DNA from: Winogradskyella ouciana
GTDB taxonomy: Bacteria; Bacteroidota; Bacteroidia; Flavobacteriales; Flavobacteriaceae
Direction of reading: 5' to 3'
NCBI RefSeq assembly: GCF_009709615.1
Contig: NZ_WJYA01000003.1
Span: 62,001 to 126,000, forward strand
DNA length: 64,000 bases
A model generated the notes under the pieces. It did no database searches, was not told where the DNA came from, and worked only from the letters and a program-made list of their open reading frames with translations. Positions 44,125 to 53,294 of this stretch are shown here, piece after piece. Every line of letters starts with the position of its first letter. Positions within the stretch are counted from its first letter, which is position 1. A program made the position numbers and the translations under genes.

Positions 44125-47100
44125 TTATGAGTTTTCTATAATGCTACGTTCTTCTTGTGTTAAGCCATACAACTCATAGACCATTTCATCTATTTGCTTT
44201 TCTGTTTGGGTGATTTGGGTTTGTAACTCTTGGGCTTTTTTCTTGTTGTCTTCAAAGAGTTCTAACCACTCAAATTCGTCTTTTTTGGTAAGTGGTGTGC
44301 CACCTGCTTTTTTAATGGCTTTGTTAAGTTCTTTTATAAAGTCTGCAAAGTCTAACTCGTGCCAGTTTTCGAGTTTGCGGGTTACAACTAATTCATTGTA
44401 TTGGTGCAATAAATAGGTTATGAATTTTGCCTTAATAAAGACAAACTCCTTAATTTCCTTTGAAATCTTATCATAGACATTCTCAACTTCTGATACTGTT
44501 TGCTCATCAGGTTCAACAAAAGGTAATTGCGATAACAACACAGGTTTTACTTGTGCTAAAGTTCTTCCTGTTTCAGAGGAAAGAAGTCTATATAAGTAAG
44601 TTGAAATTTTTGAATTTAAAAATGCAGATAAATATTTATTTGAAATTTTTGAATTGCTATTGAATAAGTATAACCCATCGGTAGGATATATTTTTTCTTC
44701 ATCGATTGAAGTAATAATACTATCTCCTGTTATGACACCTAAAACTTTACTTTCTTTCTCAAATATATTTTTATTTCTTGCTCTGTGTAAAGTGTAAAAT
44801 GGATGTTTACCCTGTTTCACTTCTTTGCAAGTAATTCTTGGTAAATACTCCTCAATGTATTTATAAATATTAGGAAAATCTGAAGGATTATCTTCCTTTG
44901 TAAGATAAAATAGATATTTACCTGAATCAATAGTATAATAGCGTTTTACATCTACACCACCTGTTACAGTTTTTTTAATAAATTCTATTTCTAATTTTCT
45001 TTCTTTAATTATTTCTTGAGTAACAATAAATGCATCTTTTAAATCTGGACTAACACCTCTTTGTATTCCATCATCATCAATATAATCTTTTAAAGTACAC
45101 TTCTTATAACGTTTTAAAAGTTCATAACCCTTTAAATTTTGTGTTGCGATTACTGTATTAGGAATAGAATAAAATAAGTCTTTCTCTACTTCATAGGTTT
45201 TTATAACAGTAATGTCGTCATCCTTATATTTATTAAAATTACCTACTATTATAGGCTCTGTAGACTCCGTTTTTTCGTAAATTAAAATAGCTGATGGTCG
45301 AGCTACATCTTCAAAAATTCCATCTCCAACATTTAAAGCGATGTTAAGATGTGTTTCATCTAATATTCGTTCTCGAAGTTTTGAATTATCCTTTTGATAT
45401 AGGATAACATCAGGAACAATCATTCCAATAACTCCATCTTTGGTAATCAAGTCAATAGATTTGTCCATAAAGAACATAAATGAATCTATCATTCTTACTA
45501 TTATAGCTTGATGCTTGCTTTTAACAAATTTTAAATCTAATTCAGGAAATTTAGCTCCCCAAGGTGGATTTCCAATTATTACATCGAAGCCATTTTTTGA
45601 ATTATGAGATTGCCGCGCTTCGCTCGCAATGACAGTAGGATTGAAAATCTGTGGAAATTCTTGTTGCCAATTAAAGGCTTTATCGCCTGCAACGGTTTTG
45701 CTATCAATTAATGAGTTGCCACATTTTATATTATTACTTAAATCGTTGAGTTTTCGTCGTGGTTGTGCGGTGCGTAACCATAGGGAAAGTTTGGCAATTT
45801 CCACGGATTCTTCGTTAAGGTCAACCCCATAAATATTGTTTTCTAAAATGGTGTTTTCTATATCACTTAATATAAGGCCACCACCTAATACTTTTGCTTT
45901 TAGCTCATCGATGTAACGGTGTTCTTTAATAAGAAAATCTAATGCTTGGTTTAAGAATGCTCCAGAGCCACAAGCTGGGTCGCAAATGGTTATTTGCAGT
46001 AACCACGCTCTGTAATTATCTAAAACTTCTAATAGTTGTTTTTTGGTGTTTTGGTGTGTTCCCTTTTTTATCTCAAAATAGGCTTCTTCTTTAAAACCTA
46101 ATTGGTCTTTTTTCTCTTGGCAGAGTTTACCAACGGTATTTTCTACAATGTATTTGGTAATGTATTTGGGTGTGTAGAACACGCCATCTTTTTTACGCTT
46201 ACTCTTTTGCTTATCGAACTCGCCACCTTCAATTTCGGCATTAACGCTTTCTATTTCGTTAAGTGAGTTTTCAAAGATGTGCCCTAAAATATTGACATCT
46301 ACTTGACTGCTAAAATCGTATTTAGCGAGTTTATAAGTGTGTTTGTACAGCAAATCATCATCAATCTCTAAACTATCGAGAATGGCATCCGGTTTAAACA
46401 ATCCGCCATTGTAGGCATAGATTTCTGCTCTTGAGGTTGTGCCTTTTCTACCTTCATCTAAAAAATGAAAGTATTGTTTAAAGAGATTATATAATGGGCG
46501 TTCGTCACCAAAATCGATGTCGGCTTTCCACTTATCTAATATCTGTATGGTTGAATTTGGTGGTAATAGGTCTCTATCTTCGGCAAAGAAAATGAACAGA
46601 AAACGGTCTATGAGTTTCTGTGATTTTTTGAATAGGGATAACTTGACGTTTTTTTCGAGTGCTTTTAGTTCGTTACTATCGTCTTCATTATGAGATTGCC
46701 GCGCTTCGCTCGCAATGACATTTTGTTTTAGGCGTTTGGCATTTCGTTTTACGAGGTCTCTGAAGAGTTCGCGTTTAAATACGGAATAGTCGTTGTAAAA
46801 CTGTTTGGTTATTTTGTCTTCTTCAACTAAAGACGCTTCTTTAATGGTTAGCGGTAGATTGTTAAGAATGTTATCCTTTTGTAAGCATAGGTACATTAAA
46901 GCAAATTCTTCGGGTGCTAATTGAAAGAGATTGAACTCTAAAAACTCGGTAGCGTCGTTGATGTAAAACCTCAACTTCTCAAAATTGGATGTAATGACAT
47001 ACACACAGCCTTTTTGATTGGCTTTATAATCGAACGCCTGTTTACGGATGCTTTCTAAATCTTTGGTATTGGTTCCCTTTAGTTCAATTACGCCAATTGC

Positions 47101-47388
47101 TTTAGCTTCCTTTAAAATAGCTCCATCTGCTTTACCTGCGCCTTTTTGGTTTTTAAACTCGGTAGTGATATTAAAATCAGGCTTTGGATTTAGCGTATAA
47201 CCCAAGACATTGACAAACAGCTCATCCAGAAACTTTGCCTGGTACTGTTCTTCTTTTGAGTTTTTAATATTCTCTTGAATGGTAGCATTGTGAAAATACT
47301 TGGTATATTTTTTATAGGCACGCTCTACTACTGAATTATCTTGTTGCGCCAGATATGTTTTTATTACTGATGTTTGAAATAATGCCAT
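44125..47388 (-). CDS. Type IIG-like restriction-modification enzyme (Eco57I-type)
   Basis: 1087 residues. The N-terminal nuclease domain (about 45-165) has a PD-ExK site with D88 and E102-L-K104 (KADGAILK, GVIELKG). A helical region follows. The N6-adenine methyltransferase domain has SAM motif ITICDPACGSGAFLNQ near 468 and catalytic NPPW (VIIGNPPWGAKF) near 605. The C-terminal part (about 700-1040) is the target recognition region, ending in a coiled coil. It would methylate and cleave DNA in one polypeptide. Two copies of a palindromic repeat are inserted in frame (about 224-234 and 586-596), each encoding VIASEARQSHN. An XRE-type gene ends 7 nt upstream. Confidence 0.9.
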   Translation of the reverse strand: MALFQTSVIKTYLAQQDNSVVERAYKKYTKYFHNATIQENIKNSKEEQYQAKFLDELFVNVLGYTLNPKPDFNITTEFKNQKGAGKADGAILKEAKAIGVIELKGTNTKDLESIRKQAFDYKANQKGCVYVITSNFEKLRFYINDATEFLEFNLFQLAPEEFALMYLCLQKDNILNNLPLTIKEASLVEEDKITKQFYNDYSVFKRELFRDLVKRNAKRLKQNVIASEARQSHNEDDSNELKALEKNVKLSLFKKSQKLIDRFLFIFFAEDRDLLPPNSTIQILDKWKADIDFGDERPLYNLFKQYFHFLDEGRKGTTSRAEIYAYNGGLFKPDAILDSLEIDDDLLYKHTYKLAKYDFSSQVDVNILGHIFENSLNEIESVNAEIEGGEFDKQKSKRKKDGVFYTPKYITKYIVENTVGKLCQEKKDQLGFKEEAYFEIKKGTHQNTKKQLLEVLDNYRAWLLQITICDPACGSGAFLNQALDFLIKEHRYIDELKAKVLGGGLILSDIENTILENNIYGVDLNEESVEIAKLSLWLRTAQPRRKLNDLSNNIKCGNSLIDSKTVAGDKAFNWQQEFPQIFNPTVIASEARQSHNSKNGFDVIIGNPPWGAKFPELDLKFVKSKHQAIIVRMIDSFMFFMDKSIDLITKDGVIGMIVPDVILYQKDNSKLRERILDETHLNIALNVGDGIFEDVARPSAILIYEKTESTEPIIVGNFNKYKDDDITVIKTYEVEKDLFYSIPNTVIATQNLKGYELLKRYKKCTLKDYIDDDGIQRGVSPDLKDAFIVTQEIIKERKLEIEFIKKTVTGGVDVKRYYTIDSGKYLFYLTKEDNPSDFPNIYKYIEEYLPRITCKEVKQGKHPFYTLHRARNKNIFEKESKVLGVITGDSIITSIDEEKIYPTDGLYLFNSNSKISNKYLSAFLNSKISTYLYRLLSSETGRTLAQVKPVLLSQLPFVEPDEQTVSEVENVYDKISKEIKEFVFIKAKFITYLLHQYNELVVTRKLENWHELDFADFIKELNKAIKKAGGTPLTKKDEFEWLELFEDNKKKAQELQTQITQTEKQIDEMVYELYGLTQEERSIIENS
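45601..45634. repeat. Palindromic repeat inside the restriction-modification gene, copy 2
   Basis: Starts ATTATGAGATTGCCGCGCTT and ends CGCTCGCAATGACA. It is identical over 34 bp to 46687-46720. In the gene's frame it encodes VIASEARQSHN just before the catalytic NPPW motif. Confidence 0.95.
46687..46720. repeat. Palindromic repeat inside the restriction-modification gene, copy 1
   Basis: Identical over 34 bp to 45601-45634, in the same orientation and reading frame, encoding VIASEARQSHN between the nuclease and methyltransferase parts. Confidence 0.95.
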
Positions 47389-47395
47389 TTAGAAG

Positions 47396-47695
47396 CTACT
47401 GTTTTTTGTTGGTTAAGTTCTTAATTTCTTCTTCTGCTTTTTTGAGGATTTCCGTACTGTTGGATTCATCTTTAATCATTTTGACAATTTTATCTGCCAT
47501 CCAAAGCTTTAGTAGCTCATTTTCACTTTCATTTAAAGCCTCTGCCAAATCCTCTACTTGTTCTTTTCTGGCGATACGTGTACCGCGTTCAATCTTACTT
47601 AATAGCGCAGTATCGATACTCATTTGAGATGCTACTTCACGAAGTAATAGTTGCTTCTCTTCCCTTAACTTCCTTATATAATTACCAAATGCCAT
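47396..47695 (-). CDS. XRE-type helix-turn-helix regulator
   Basis: 99 residues from the ATG at 47695 (MAFGNYIRKLREEKQLLLRE). HTH_3 domain: LLLREVASQMSIDTALLSKIERGTR. The tail is a helical, charged segment (KAEEEIKNLTNKKQ). Probably a C-protein-like or repressor regulator of the restriction-modification/Argonaute operon, starting it by coupled expression (7-nt gap to the next gene). A longer frame from a TTG at 47719 adds 8 residues and is less likely. Confidence 0.88.
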   Translation of the reverse strand: MAFGNYIRKLREEKQLLLREVASQMSIDTALLSKIERGTRIARKEQVEDLAEALNESENELLKLWMADKIVKMIKDESNSTEILKKAEEEIKNLTNKKQ

Positions 47696-47799
47696 TTTAG
47701 AGAGATTTTGACTTGTCAATATCTGTCTAATGTAAGAAAAAGTAAGTAAAGGAAAATAAAAAGATATAAACAGTTGTTAACAGATAATGAGGATATTAA

Positions 47800-47836
47800 G
47801 GATTTGAGGAAATCATTTAATCATTTCCTTAAATCC
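47800..47836 (-). terminator. Hairpin downstream of the replication-module operon
   Basis: A 14-bp stem (47800-47813 with 47823-47836, one G-U pair) lies 14 bp beyond the stop at 47850. No pronounced U-tract, so it is a candidate only. Confidence 0.5.
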
Positions 47837-47849
47837 TCGAAATCCTTAA

Positions 47850-49601
47850 CTATGTCTTTGCAGGATTTGAATAGTTATTGTGTGCTTCTCTGTGTATTAA
47901 TCCTGCTTCTACAAATTTGGTAATATAGCCTTCTGCGGTTTTGTGTGGGATGCTTTGTTTTGTGGCTAAATCTAAATACTCTTGTCTGCTAAATTGCTTT
48001 GGCAAACTTTCTAAAAAGCGTTCTTTTCTATTTGAACGTTTTGTTGTTTTTTGCTCAATTGGTAAATCATTAAATACTTTACTACTATGTTTTACTAAAA
48101 CTGAAATAATAGTTAGTGCATTTTCAAAATCTATATCCTCACATTCTTTAGTTGCGTTTACATCACCATCTTCCATAATTCGGAATGCTGTGAATAGCAT
48201 CATTATCCTAAACGCAATTAAGCCTAATCGCCTTATTGTTGCGATGTACTCTTCGGGTTGTAGGTTGATGTATTTGGTCTGTAAGGATTCAAAAAAGGTA
48301 TTGAATTGCTGTTGTTGAGTTGTGGTTAATCGTATTTCAATCTCTGGATTGTTTTTTAGCGTTTTGTATAATTCTAAAAACTCACTACCTAATCGGTTAT
48401 AGTAATCATCTAAACCTACTTTATTGCTATTTTGAAACACGTTTTTCCAAGTTGGTTTTATATTCATATAGTAAAACATAAAGCGACTAAATAAGCCATT
48501 TTCTGCATTGGGTATTAGAGTCGCCACTTGTTTAGGTGTACCTGATAATACTGTTGATAAACACGGTTTTTCAATATCTACGTATTCTCTATCCGTTCTG
48601 CGATAATAGCTTATAGTTTCGTGATGAAAGGCTTTACGAAAACCATCGGAATAATTACCATAATCGCTTTTAAAGGCTTGTGCTAACGTGTCGCCTTCGG
48701 TTTCAAAAATTAACCCTCGACCTTTATTATCAGAAATTAATTGATATACGCCTGTTACACTATTGTTAGCAGGAATAAACAGCATTCGTTCTGGTGGCTT
48801 ACTTGGTTTTTCTAAATTTTCATCTTTGCCTTTGTTCATATTGTAAGTAGCAGTTTCTGCTTGAAATTGCTGTTTTAGCACTTTGGCTTGTTCTCGTTTT
48901 AATTTGTGTACAGGCTCTACCAAATTTTTAATTTGGTTAAGCCTTCCTTTACCTGCAGATGCAGGTGCGGTTACAAATAAATATAAGTTGCTGAACACTT
49001 TACGTTGGTCATAGATTCCGAAGAGTTTAGGAAAACACGCACTAAATGCTGTTAATGCGCCTAATAACAAAATGTCCTTTTCTTCCTGTCCATTAGCAGG
49101 ATTTACAACTTGTTGTAAAAACTGTGGCAAATTCTCATATACCGTTTCTGGTATCGTTGGCATTGCTTGCTCTTTTGTATCAACAACCGTTGCAACATTT
49201 GTTGCAACTTCGTTGTTGTTTTGTTGTTTAGTTGGTTTGATACCTGATTGATGTGCATAATGGTAAAAGGTAGCAATTGTAATACCGTGTCCTTTTGCGT
49301 TTAAGCATTTATCGAATTGTGCATCACATTCTTTGGTATCGTAACCTGCATAATTTTTACTTATACGGTGGAAATAATCTCTACCTATTTCTCCATATTC
49401 TTCTGCTAAAGCAAAGCCTAAATCTCGCCAAGTGGCATAACTTTCTGTTATGTCTGTACCTGATTGCTCGATTGCTGAAATGTAGGATTCAATGTCGTTA
49501 TCAGCAACAGCAACAACATTTGTTGTTGCGGTGTTGCTTTTTGTTTTTGTTGGCTCTTTAGGAACTTCTAACCAATCTTTTGGGTTAAATATTTTAGTCA
49601 T
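47850..49601 (-). CDS. PriCT-2 / DUF3987 primase-helicase-like protein
   Basis: 583 residues. N-terminal PriCT-2-like region (about 30-105, SGTDITESYATWRDLGFALA with FHRISKNYAGYD) is the C-terminal module of primases. Residues about 160-540 match DUF3987: a P-loop-like TAPASAGKGRLNQIKN, LLFETEGDTLAQAFK-like GLIFETEGDTLAQAF, and SLSTVLSGTPKQVATL-like LSTVLSGTPKQ. Such proteins occur next to VirE-N proteins in Bacteroidota mobile elements and probably act in element replication. It overlaps the VirE-N gene by 4 nt. Confidence 0.85.
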   Translation of the reverse strand: MTKIFNPKDWLEVPKEPTKTKSNTATTNVVAVADNDIESYISAIEQSGTDITESYATWRDLGFALAEEYGEIGRDYFHRISKNYAGYDTKECDAQFDKCLNAKGHGITIATFYHYAHQSGIKPTKQQNNNEVATNVATVVDTKEQAMPTIPETVYENLPQFLQQVVNPANGQEEKDILLLGALTAFSACFPKLFGIYDQRKVFSNLYLFVTAPASAGKGRLNQIKNLVEPVHKLKREQAKVLKQQFQAETATYNMNKGKDENLEKPSKPPERMLFIPANNSVTGVYQLISDNKGRGLIFETEGDTLAQAFKSDYGNYSDGFRKAFHHETISYYRRTDREYVDIEKPCLSTVLSGTPKQVATLIPNAENGLFSRFMFYYMNIKPTWKNVFQNSNKVGLDDYYNRLGSEFLELYKTLKNNPEIEIRLTTTQQQQFNTFFESLQTKYINLQPEEYIATIRRLGLIAFRIMMLFTAFRIMEDGDVNATKECEDIDFENALTIISVLVKHSSKVFNDLPIEQKTTKRSNRKERFLESLPKQFSRQEYLDLATKQSIPHKTAEGYITKFVEAGLIHREAHNNYSNPAKT

Positions 49602-50506
49602 AATGCTTGATGTCTTTTATGTAGAAAAGCTGTTGGGTCGTATGGTAAAAAACACGCTCTGGAAACGTCTTTACCTGACTGGTCAACCTCAATGTTATAA
49701 TTGTGTTTAATGTAATTTGCTACTGCTGTAAAATATTCTGAATGTGTTACTTCTGAAATATCTATTCTAATAATCCATTTTAAACCATCGCCAGATGGTG
49801 AAATAAAGAGCATTTCGGTTTCAAAATATTCATCATTTAAGAGTTGCGTTCTTAACTCTTGTAGATTCTCTAAATGGTCAAAATCAATGGTTAATAAATT
49901 AGAATGCTTTATCAAGTTGTTATCGCTTCGTTTTTCAAATGTTCCTGAAAGTGTTACGTAATCAAAGCGATTCGCTTTGAATTTACGTGCTTCTTTTACA
50001 TTGGTAATTGCTCTTAATTCTTCAGTAATTCTTTTGTATTTATCACTTGTGATTAATGCAAATACTTGATGTAGTCGCAAGGTTTCCGAAGGAAACACAT
50101 TGCGAACAGGTGCTTTAAAAAAGCTACAGTTGGCATACCAGGTATCGTCTGGTTCATTCAACCATTCCAATTCGTCTTTTTCCTTGACTTCTAAATTTAG
50201 ATGTAACTCTTTATTTATCTTCTGGAATAATTCCTCTTCATCGGTTATTCTAAAATGGTATTGTGCAAAATCGAATACATCACCTTTAAAGGCTTCTAAT
50301 TCTGTATCTCTATGTGTTGCTATTATACCATCAATATGAATCCGTAATGTTTCTTTACCACCATTAAAAGGGTTTCGAGTTATCCCACAGTCCCTTCCTT
50401 TTACAGAAAGGACTGTTTGATTAGGATAATACTGTCTCAACACATAGGCATAGATTTTTAAACCATAATGTGTTTTGTCTAAAATTGCTTCTCTACTTAT
50501 TTCCAT
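49598..50506 (-). CDS. VirE-N / BT4734-like protein
   Basis: 302 residues. The N-terminal about 110 residues are of the BT4734/BF3469 type. The C-terminal part includes LLTIDFDHLENLQELRTQLL and LFISPSGDGLKWIIRID, typical of the VirE N-terminal/primase-polymerase-related domain, where the DFD acidic pair may bind metal. With the DUF3987 product it would form a primase-helicase pair for element replication. It overlaps both neighbours (4 nt and 14 nt), so the operon is tight. Confidence 0.82.
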   Translation of the reverse strand: MEISREAILDKTHYGLKIYAYVLRQYYPNQTVLSVKGRDCGITRNPFNGGKETLRIHIDGIIATHRDTELEAFKGDVFDFAQYHFRITDEEELFQKINKELHLNLEVKEKDELEWLNEPDDTWYANCSFFKAPVRNVFPSETLRLHQVFALITSDKYKRITEELRAITNVKEARKFKANRFDYVTLSGTFEKRSDNNLIKHSNLLTIDFDHLENLQELRTQLLNDEYFETEMLFISPSGDGLKWIIRIDISEVTHSEYFTAVANYIKHNYNIEVDQSGKDVSRACFLPYDPTAFLHKRHQAL

Positions 50507-50789
50507 CTCGTTTGAAATTATGGTTGTAGTAGTTGTCTTGAAGCAATTGCTCTATATCAGCAACTCTATAGTAAAATTTACCTTTTACTTTGCTGTAAGG
50601 TAAAGTGCCATTTGTTCTTAAAGTTTGTAGTGTTCGCTTACTTATATGTAAGGTCTGCAATACATCTTGATTGTCTATCCACGTATCTTTTAATACTTCT
50701 GCTCTCGATTGTCGCAACAATTCGATACGTGCTTTTAAGTCCTTAATATCTTGCGAGAGTGCCAAGATTAAATCGATTATTTCAGTCAT
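50493..50789 (-). CDS. Excisionase-type helix-turn-helix protein
   Basis: 98 residues. An N-terminal coiled segment (LSQDIKDLKARIELLRQ) is followed by an HTH_17/MerR-like domain: WIDNQDVLQTLHISKRTLQT and LPYSKVKGKFYYRVADIEQLL. Such proteins are excision or regulation factors of Bacteroidota elements. It overlaps the VirE-N gene by 14 nt. Confidence 0.88.
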   Translation of the reverse strand: MTEIIDLILALSQDIKDLKARIELLRQSRAEVLKDTWIDNQDVLQTLHISKRTLQTLRTNGTLPYSKVKGKFYYRVADIEQLLQDNYYNHNFKRDGNK

Positions 50790-51085
50790 AACTTCACCGC
50801 TCCTTTCTTAATGAGGTAATCGGCAGCTTGCTGTTCGATTTCGTCTTGTGAATCTACACGGTTACTTAATAACCATTGTTCTAATTCAACTCTGTTAAAA
50901 TAAATTTTCTTACCATTCGGTTTATAATGTGGAATGGTTCCTGTGCTTGTAAGTTTATATAAATGGGATTGTGATAATTCCAAAAACTTACACGCTTCGT
51001 TAAAACTCAATACGTTTTTTACAATAATGTTTCTGTCTAAAACGTGCTGTTCGATAATTTTGAGACGTTCTAATATTTCGTCCAT
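50786..51085 (-). CDS. Excisionase-type helix-turn-helix protein
   Basis: 99 residues. HTH_17 domain LSFNEACKFLELSQSHLYKL with IPHYKPNGKKIYFNRVELEQWLL. Similar in type to the 50493 product, and encoded 4 nt overlapping it, so probably a pair of excision/regulation factors. It is the first gene of the replication operon. The 160 bp upstream separate it from the 51246 gene. Confidence 0.88.
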   Translation of the reverse strand: MDEILERLKIIEQHVLDRNIIVKNVLSFNEACKFLELSQSHLYKLTSTGTIPHYKPNGKKIYFNRVELEQWLLSNRVDSQDEIEQQAADYLIKKGAVKL

Positions 51086-51245
51086 AACTAATAAAATTTT
51101 AGTTTATAGTAAATGGACATCTGGCCAAATGTCATTCTTGTTTTTCAAGAACAGGACAAAGGTTTAAAATTGGCTTCGTGATTTTAGTAAGAGTGTAAAA
51201 CAAGGGTAAGACAACAGTAAGATTTCTTACTATTCTTACTGTTTT

Positions 51246-52193
51246 TTATTGCAGTTGTTGGATAATTTTATCTATTTCTTCCTTTTCTTTTGGGTTGTGA
51301 ACTTTGTTTTTGTGAAGATTATTCGCTTTTAATAGCGTACCGGTTTTAGTAATAAATTTTCCAGAACGTTCTATTACCGTAGGATTGAAACCATTGAAAA
51401 ATGGTTTAAGCTTTGTTACGAGGTAACTAAACTGTGTCGTCTCGCATTGAAGATAAATTTGCGATTCTGTATTGGTAAAATCTTTTGCTAATAAGAGTTC
51501 GTGCAACTGTTCTACAGTTGTACGGTTATCTAACAAATCTATTTTTAGATTTACCAGTTTGAGCACAGTTAGCAAAGTTGAAGTGTCATTACTTTTATAT
51601 CCAAAAGAAGTCTTTGGTTTTACTTTCGTTTTTGATGTTATTTTGGTAGCAACTTTTTTAGTAGTGCTCTTTTCTATTAGGCTAATATCAAAAGTTTCAT
51701 CATTAAAGTATTTTTCAGCAATTTCAGAAATAGAGAATTTTGTATTTTCCGAAAACTGTCCGTATTGCACTTGTAGTTCAGCATACAATCTTATAGCTGA
51801 CACTTTTAAGTAGTTTATGATATAATTGTCATCATTGTTGAAATCTGCTGTTATTCCTCTTTTATTGATGTAAGTTGCAATATCATTTAAGTACTTGTCA
51901 AATTTATTAAGCAGAATAGTAAAGCTGTATTTATTTTCTGGTGTGGTTGCATTTTTGGGAAATTCCTTTACAAATGAAGCTATTGTATTTTCAGTTTCAT
52001 TATAAATTAACTTTTGGTAGTATTCTTTTTTCGCATTTAAAGGTTTTTTAAAGTTTACTTTAAAAACTGCGTTATTGGCTTTTGGATTCAATTTAAAATC
52101 AGACAGTAAGTATTTAAAATCCTTTTCTTGTCTATTATCTCTATGTAAGCCATTGGTTATAGAAACCAAACTTGAAAATATACTTCCTTTCAT
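51246..52193 (-). CDS. Unknown element protein co-transcribed with the integrase
   Basis: 315 residues, basic, with predicted helices. KVNFKKPLNAKKEYYQKLIY, FTILLNKFDKYLNDIATYIN and TKLKPFFNGFNPTVIERSG are recognisable parts; no signal peptide or membrane segment. I recall similar proteins next to integrases in Bacteroidota elements but cannot name the family with certainty. Its ATG overlaps the integrase stop codon by 1 nt, so it is translationally coupled. A role in recombination or transfer is possible (inference). Confidence 0.72.
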   Translation of the reverse strand: MKGSIFSSLVSITNGLHRDNRQEKDFKYLLSDFKLNPKANNAVFKVNFKKPLNAKKEYYQKLIYNETENTIASFVKEFPKNATTPENKYSFTILLNKFDKYLNDIATYINKRGITADFNNDDNYIINYLKVSAIRLYAELQVQYGQFSENTKFSISEIAEKYFNDETFDISLIEKSTTKKVATKITSKTKVKPKTSFGYKSNDTSTLLTVLKLVNLKIDLLDNRTTVEQLHELLLAKDFTNTESQIYLQCETTQFSYLVTKLKPFFNGFNPTVIERSGKFITKTGTLLKANNLHKNKVHNPKEKEEIDKIIQQLQ

Positions 52194-53287
52194 TATAAAT
52201 CCAGTTGAATACGGTTTGCAGCTTCTTTCTTTTTATCGTCAATTACTTTGGCATATATCTGTGTAGTGCGTAGTTCTTTATGACCTAATAATTTTGATAC
52301 TGTATATATGTCTGTACCCAAAGTTAATTGTAAGGTAGCGTAGGTATGACGCGCACAATGGAAGGTTATATTTTTAGTAATACCTGCTTTCATCATCCAT
52401 TGCTGTAATTTTAAATTAGACCAGGCACTATAATGCAAACCATCAAATACTTTATCGTCTGGATTACCTTTTTCTCCTAATAGGTTTCTTGCTTGGTCTG
52501 ATATTGGTAAGGTTTCTACACCTTTAGTTTTCTTTTGTCTAAATCGGATATAATATCCCATTTCTTTAGAGTGCTGGATTTCTGACCATATTAGTTTTTC
52601 AATATCTGACCAACGTAATCCGGTTAAAGCTGAAAAAATAAAAGCATTTTTTAAAATAGGCAGTTCACATTCTGTATTAACTGCCTTTTGTAATTCATCA
52701 AGCGTTAAAAATTCTCGTTGAGGTTCACCTTGTTTAAAATACTCTACACCATTTGCAGGATTTACTTTTAATATACCATCCTTAACCGCCTGTTTTAATG
52801 CTGCTGAAAATTTACCGAAATATGAATATTTTGAATTTTGAGACAGTTTTTTACCTGCTCTACCATTTGCATCTTTATCTAAATACTCTTTGAAACGTTC
52901 AACAAATGATTTGTCTATATCTTGAAAACTAACATCTGTTGGACAAAACTTTTTTAAATGTTTTAGCATACTATTCCAATTCCCATAATTGCCAGAGCTT
53001 GTATTTTTCTTTTCTGCTAAAGCTGTGATGTAAGTAATAAAACTGCCTTTTAACTTTTCAATATCTTGAAAGCCATAAATACCGTTTTGAATTTCAATTT
53101 GTCGCTGTGCACATATAGTTTCTGCAAGTTGCTTGGTTTTCTTGTTTACCTCTCTTTCTGTTTTGGTTTTAGGATTAGGTGTAAGGTATAAGCGTAAGTA
53201 TTCGGTTTTACGTTTGCCTTTATGATAGTAATCTAAATACAGACTTATTTTGTCGTTCTTCTTGCGTTGTCTTAATGTTACTTTCAT
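52193..53287 (-). CDS. Tyrosine recombinase (integrase)
   Basis: 364 residues. N-terminal Arm-type and SAM-like regions (about 1-180). The catalytic domain has the full set: R225 (ALTGLRWSDI), H310 and R313 (FHCARHTYAT), H336 (LLGHKEL) and Y345 (TTQIYAKV). It is the type that integrates elements at gene ends in Bacteroidota. Together with the 15-bp direct repeat it explains the insertion at the 3' end of mnmE. It follows the zinc-ribbon/HTH gene by 7 bp. Confidence 0.95.
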   Translation of the reverse strand: MKVTLRQRKKNDKISLYLDYYHKGKRKTEYLRLYLTPNPKTKTEREVNKKTKQLAETICAQRQIEIQNGIYGFQDIEKLKGSFITYITALAEKKNTSSGNYGNWNSMLKHLKKFCPTDVSFQDIDKSFVERFKEYLDKDANGRAGKKLSQNSKYSYFGKFSAALKQAVKDGILKVNPANGVEYFKQGEPQREFLTLDELQKAVNTECELPILKNAFIFSALTGLRWSDIEKLIWSEIQHSKEMGYYIRFRQKKTKGVETLPISDQARNLLGEKGNPDDKVFDGLHYSAWSNLKLQQWMMKAGITKNITFHCARHTYATLQLTLGTDIYTVSKLLGHKELRTTQIYAKVIDDKKKEAANRIQLDL

Positions 53288-53294
53288 AATGGAA

